DNA from: Verrucomicrobia bacterium 12-59-8
Lineage (GTDB): Bacteria; Verrucomicrobiota; Verrucomicrobiae; Verrucomicrobiales; Verrucomicrobiaceae
Reading direction: 5' to 3'
DNA: 7,630 nt
Assembly: GCA_002279765.1 (NCBI GenBank)
Contig: NCCR01000365.1
Location: forward strand, 1 to 7,630
The notes beneath the pieces are model-generated. The model searched no databases and was not told where the DNA came from. It saw only the letters and a program-made list of their open reading frames with translations. Shown one piece after another: positions 5,395 to 7,630 of the stretch (positions are counted from its first letter, which is position 1; the number at the start of each line of letters is the position of its first letter). The position numbers and the translations under genes are program-made.

Positions 5395-6192
5395 ATGAAG
5401 AAGACTTCCCTTTTGATTTTGCTCACTGCTGCCGTGCTTGGCTGCGTTTGGCTTCTGTGGAAACCCGACCAGCCGACTTTGGATGAAGCTGCTTTGCCAG
5501 CTCCATCTGTGGCTGCAACTCGTCAAGCAGTTCCCATCGTTCCTGCTAACCCTGTTGGATCATCTAGTAACGACACGAAGTCGGCAGCCGGGGTATCAAT
5601 GCCGTTGCATCAGGCATGGATTGATGCCCATGCCGCTTCTGTAGCGATCACTCAATCTGTCGATCCCGTCACAGATGAACCGGTGGGTACTATCAAGGTG
5701 GGAGGTGCATCTGGGTCACTTGGCGAGACTCCACCATTTTACCGTCTGCAATTGAAGACTGCGAAGCACCCGATCCTTCTTGGCGAGAAAGATACACGAC
5801 ATCATTTTGTTCGGAGGGTGGATAGTGTTCATGCTGTCGGTGGAGAGGTGACTATCGTGCCTGAGATTGCCGTGAGCTATCCGCGTTCCGCGTCAGTTGG
5901 AGGGCTTTTGTTCAAGCGAGACGACACTGAAATCTCGCGGATTGGAATCATCGTTCCTGAAATCAGAGTCCCGCCAGGTGACGATGCCTCCGCGACGCAA
6001 TGGGCAACGAGCATCCGAGTTGGCAATCACGAACTCAGCGCTGAGGATTTGGCCAGGGCAACGTCTCAGCCAATTGGATCGGACACCGTGCTGGTGGTGC
6101 CCACCCAAACAACCCCGCCGCCTACAACAGCACAAGTCTTGTGGCTTGCTCTTGATGAAGATGGTTCGTTTGCCGTCGCACACAATAGATAA
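5395..6192 (+). CDS. Membrane-anchored or lipoprotein-like exported protein of unknown function, possible orphan immunity protein
   Basis: The product is 265 aa from the ATG at 5395 (M-K-K-T-S-L-L-I-L-L). The frame also reads through from a GTG at 5293, but that would fuse an effector relic onto a clear export signal, so the ATG is preferred; neither start has a good Shine-Dalgarno. Residues 5-22 form one hydrophobic segment containing a Cys (A-V-L-G-C17). Because the hydrophobic run continues after it (V-W-L-L-W), an uncleaved N-terminal anchor is as likely as a lipoprotein signal. Residues 28-70 are an Ala/Pro/Ser-rich linker and 75-265 a beta-rich domain (F-Y-R-L-Q-L-K-T, E-V-T-I-V-P-E-I, I-I-V-P-E-I-R-V) with no recognised family. 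It lacks the C-terminal anchor of the two partner proteins upstream. Its place behind a collapsed effector relic suggests an immunity gene whose toxin was lost, but this is inference. Confidence 0.7.
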   Translation: MKKTSLLILLTAAVLGCVWLLWKPDQPTLDEAALPAPSVAATRQAVPIVPANPVGSSSNDTKSAAGVSMPLHQAWIDAHAASVAITQSVDPVTDEPVGTIKVGGASGSLGETPPFYRLQLKTAKHPILLGEKDTRHHFVRRVDSVHAVGGEVTIVPEIAVSYPRSASVGGLLFKRDDTEISRIGIIVPEIRVPPGDDASATQWATSIRVGNHELSAEDLARATSQPIGSDTVLVVPTQTTPPPTTAQVLWLALDEDGSFAVAHNR

Positions 6193-6226
6193 ATGAGCTG
6201 CCGGGCATGAATGGCATTCACCACCC
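6193..6226 (+). terminator. Weak dyad between convergent genes
   Basis: The 34-bp gap between two convergent stop codons contains TGAATGGCATTCA (6208-6220), a near-perfect dyad flanked by short GGG/CCC arms. It could form a small hairpin in both transcripts, but there is no U-tract on either side, so termination here is only suggested by position. Confidence 0.25.
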
Positions 6227-7009
6227 TCAGGGCGCCGCCTCCACCTGCACATTCATGCCTTTCATCTCCAGATTCCCATACTCGCTGAGCTGCGCGATGT
6301 CGGCGGCATCGCGGCCGTAGGCGAGGATGATGCGGTTGCCGCGCGGCTGGTTCTGCGTGGCGTCAAAGGTGTACCACCGCCCGCTGACAAAGGCCTCAAA
6401 CCAGGCGTGCAGATCCATGGGATCGAGCTGATGGAGAAAACCGGAAACCATGCGGGCGGGGATGCGCACCGCGCGGCAGAGGGCGATGCCGAGATGGGCG
6501 TAGTCACGGCAGACGCCCTGACGGCTTTCGGAGGTGTCCACGGCCGTGGTGGTCGGGCCGCTGGAACCGTATTTGTATTCGATGTTCTGCTGGATCCAGC
6601 TCCGGATCGCCTCGACCTGCTCATACCCCGGCGAAGCGTTGCCGATGATCTTCGTCGCCAGCTCCAGCAGCAGATCGCTCTGGCAGTAGCGGCTGGGAAG
6701 CAGGTAGTGGAGCACGTTGTCCGGCAGGTCCTGCACCGGCGTAAAGAGTGCGGCGGGGTGCACGTCGATCTCATCGGGAACGCTCGCGGTGATCTCCGCC
6801 GTGATGACCGAAGTGCCTGCGGGCAGGACCACCCGCTGGCAGGCGTTGCCAAAGACATCGATGGTTTTGACGTGCGGCGTCGCCGGCTCAATGGACACGG
6901 AACTTTTGAGGATGTCCTGCGCGGGGCCGGAGAGGGGCTCGATCATCATCACGATGGCAGTCGGCACGGTCGTTGCCACGGTCATTTCGCATTTGGCGTT
7001 GAGAATCAT
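6227..7009 (-). CDS. Transglutaminase-like cysteine protease family protein
   Basis: The product is 260 aa with the start at CAT 7007-7009 (M-I-L-N-A-K-C-E-M-T). The frame stays open further upstream, but that part is Arg/Gly-rich and non-protein-like, and the chosen N-terminus fits the beta-rich domain that opens these proteins. No Shine-Dalgarno is visible. Residues 1-100 form an N-terminal beta domain (D-V-F-G-N-A-C-Q-R-V) and about 105-220 the transglutaminase core. The papain-like triad is visible: C167 in Q-G-V-C-R-D-Y-A-H-L, H201 in M-D-L-H-A-W-F-E-A and D216 in Y-T-F-D-A-T-Q. The preceding helix (Y-E-Q-V-E-A-I-R-S-W-I) is also typical. Bacterial members of this family (COG1305-like) are usually uncharacterised and may cleave or crosslink amide bonds. 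No signal peptide is seen, so it is probably cytoplasmic. Sampled GC is higher than in the adjoining 3'-cassette genes; it looks like resident chromosome rather than part of the accessory locus. Confidence 0.88.
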   Translation of the reverse strand: MILNAKCEMTVATTVPTAIVMMIEPLSGPAQDILKSSVSIEPATPHVKTIDVFGNACQRVVLPAGTSVITAEITASVPDEIDVHPAALFTPVQDLPDNVLHYLLPSRYCQSDLLLELATKIIGNASPGYEQVEAIRSWIQQNIEYKYGSSGPTTTAVDTSESRQGVCRDYAHLGIALCRAVRIPARMVSGFLHQLDPMDLHAWFEAFVSGRWYTFDATQNQPRGNRIILAYGRDAADIAQLSEYGNLEMKGMNVQVEAAP

Positions 7010-7318
7010 GAGTGTCGGGAGGGAGAAGGATGAGCTTTTAAATGCAGGCGCAGAAGGATCGTGATGCGCATGAAGGCCGGATGCATGCCACATGCTCAGC
7101 CATTTTTTTTGGCACCGAACTTTGCAGCCCCTCGCAGAGCCGTCCGCTCCACCCCATTTTCGACATCCACGCAAATAGTCATCCCGGCCTCCCCTCTCTG
7201 AGCGTCGCGATTCATCCATGCGTGCGGCAGGCAATGACGAACGTGGCGCCGCTGATCAAGCGGTTGACTCCCCCGCTTCTTTGACTCATCTTGAACGTCC
7301 AAATTCTGCTTTGTCCTT
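7010..7318. other. Divergent intergenic region
   Basis: About 309 bp separate two divergent start codons, so promoters for both should lie here. On the + strand, TTGACT occurs at 7264-7269 and again at 7281-7286, but neither has a convincing -10 box at 16-18 bp. A T8 run lies at 7103-7110 without a stable GC-rich stem before it. No small gene or RNA could be supported. Confidence 0.5.
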
Positions 7319-7630
7319 ATGTCGATGTTTTCCACGAGAGTTCGTGCTGTGCGCCTGGCGCTGGGGGTGGTGCTGGCGTTGTCTTATTTGTTGAGCGCTG
7401 TTTCCATCTTCGCCACGCAGCCGCACTACCTCCCAGTGTATGACGGCACCTTGCAAGGGACGTGGTCGCATTTTGTGTGGGATATGGCGGGGACGGTGAA
7501 TGTGAATTTCGCAGCCACAGCTCCGGGGCGCACGGGCACGGCCATCGAGGTCACACCTGCGCCGGGGAATGCCTACTGGGCCTTTGGTCTGCAGGATGTG
7601 AAGCCGGGGAATGACCAGCAGTGGAAGTTC
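7319..7630 (+). CDS. Secreted beta-rich protein, N-terminal part only
   Basis: 104 codons are visible and the frame is open to the window end. The N-terminus has three Arg residues, then a Leu/Val/Ala core and S-A-V-S-I-F-A-T-Q, a good signal peptide with cleavage near residue 33. After it, P-V-Y-D-G-T-L-Q-G-T-W-S-H-F-V-W and G-R-T-G-T-A-I-E-V-T-P resemble the start of a jelly-roll, carbohydrate-binding-like domain found at the front of secreted glycoside hydrolases and related proteins. I cannot see a catalytic domain. The ATG at 7319 is chosen over the in-frame ATG two codons later only because it is first; there is no Shine-Dalgarno for either. Confidence 0.65.
   Translation, partial: MSMFSTRVRAVRLALGVVLALSYLLSAVSIFATQPHYLPVYDGTLQGTWSHFVWDMAGTVNVNFAATAPGRTGTAIEVTPAPGNAYWAFGLQDVKPGNDQQWKF

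Noticed and set aside
6407..7033. Long + strand open frame of 208 codons opposite the transglutaminase gene
   Set aside because: It is antisense to a gene with a complete catalytic triad; its His/Arg/Gly-rich sequence is typical of a shadow frame in GC-rich DNA.
7103..7110. T8 run as an intrinsic terminator
   Set aside because: No stable GC-rich stem precedes it, and it lies between divergent starts where termination is not expected.
1..7630. Mobile element or prophage lysis module
   Set aside because: No transposase, integrase, terminal inverted repeats, holin or phage structural gene was seen; the hydrolases sit in large modular proteins rather than in compact endolysin genes.

Overview
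The window looks like part of a Gram-negative chromosome, most likely from the PVC group and probably Verrucomicrobiota. This lineage call is an impression, based on the secreted proteins with large beta-rich modules, a transglutaminase of a type I associate with that phylum, and mostly weak Shine-Dalgarno sequences; it is not a database result. The window has two parts: a tandemly duplicated accessory locus (1-6192, + strand) and more ordinary, GC-richer sequence (6227-7630).

The accessory locus has two complete-looking gene pairs and one decayed unit. Pair 1 is the C-terminal part of a protein cut by the window start, ending in a zinc N-acetylmuramoyl-L-alanine amidase domain (2-1120). It overlaps by ATGA a secreted protein with a C-terminal membrane anchor (1117-2088). 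Pair 2 is a 697-residue protein (2123-4216) with an N-terminal module I cannot name and a C-terminal lysozyme / lytic-transglycosylase-like domain. It again overlaps by ATGA a secreted protein with a C-terminal anchor (4213-5165), which carries a frameshift. Unit 3 keeps only repeat fragments of the effector 5' region (5175-5361), followed by an intact membrane-anchored or lipoprotein-like gene of unknown function (5395-6192).

The pieces share homology in a telling way. The segment just before each hydrolase domain (starting Y-Y-L-L-P) is alike at 2-34 and 3122-3154. The C-terminal anchors of the two partner genes are alike (E-E-P-x-S-S-x-P-W-S-I-I, a hydrophobic run, then basic residues). 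A repeat of about 112 bp follows each partner gene (2068-2179 and 5175-5287). The hydrolase domains and the partner ectodomains between these flanks look unrelated. I infer a polymorphic effector-immunity system aimed at peptidoglycan: a conserved delivery module, a swappable cell-wall hydrolase, and a cognate immunity protein held in the periplasm. The repeats would allow a whole toxin-immunity pair to be exchanged. This is inference; a duplicated set of envelope-remodelling enzymes is the main alternative.

Convergent to the locus is a complete transglutaminase-like cysteine protease gene (6227-7009, - strand). A divergent intergenic region of about 309 bp follows, then the start of a secreted beta-rich protein cut by the window end (7319-7630). 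No tRNA, rRNA, CRISPR array, transposase or integrase was seen.
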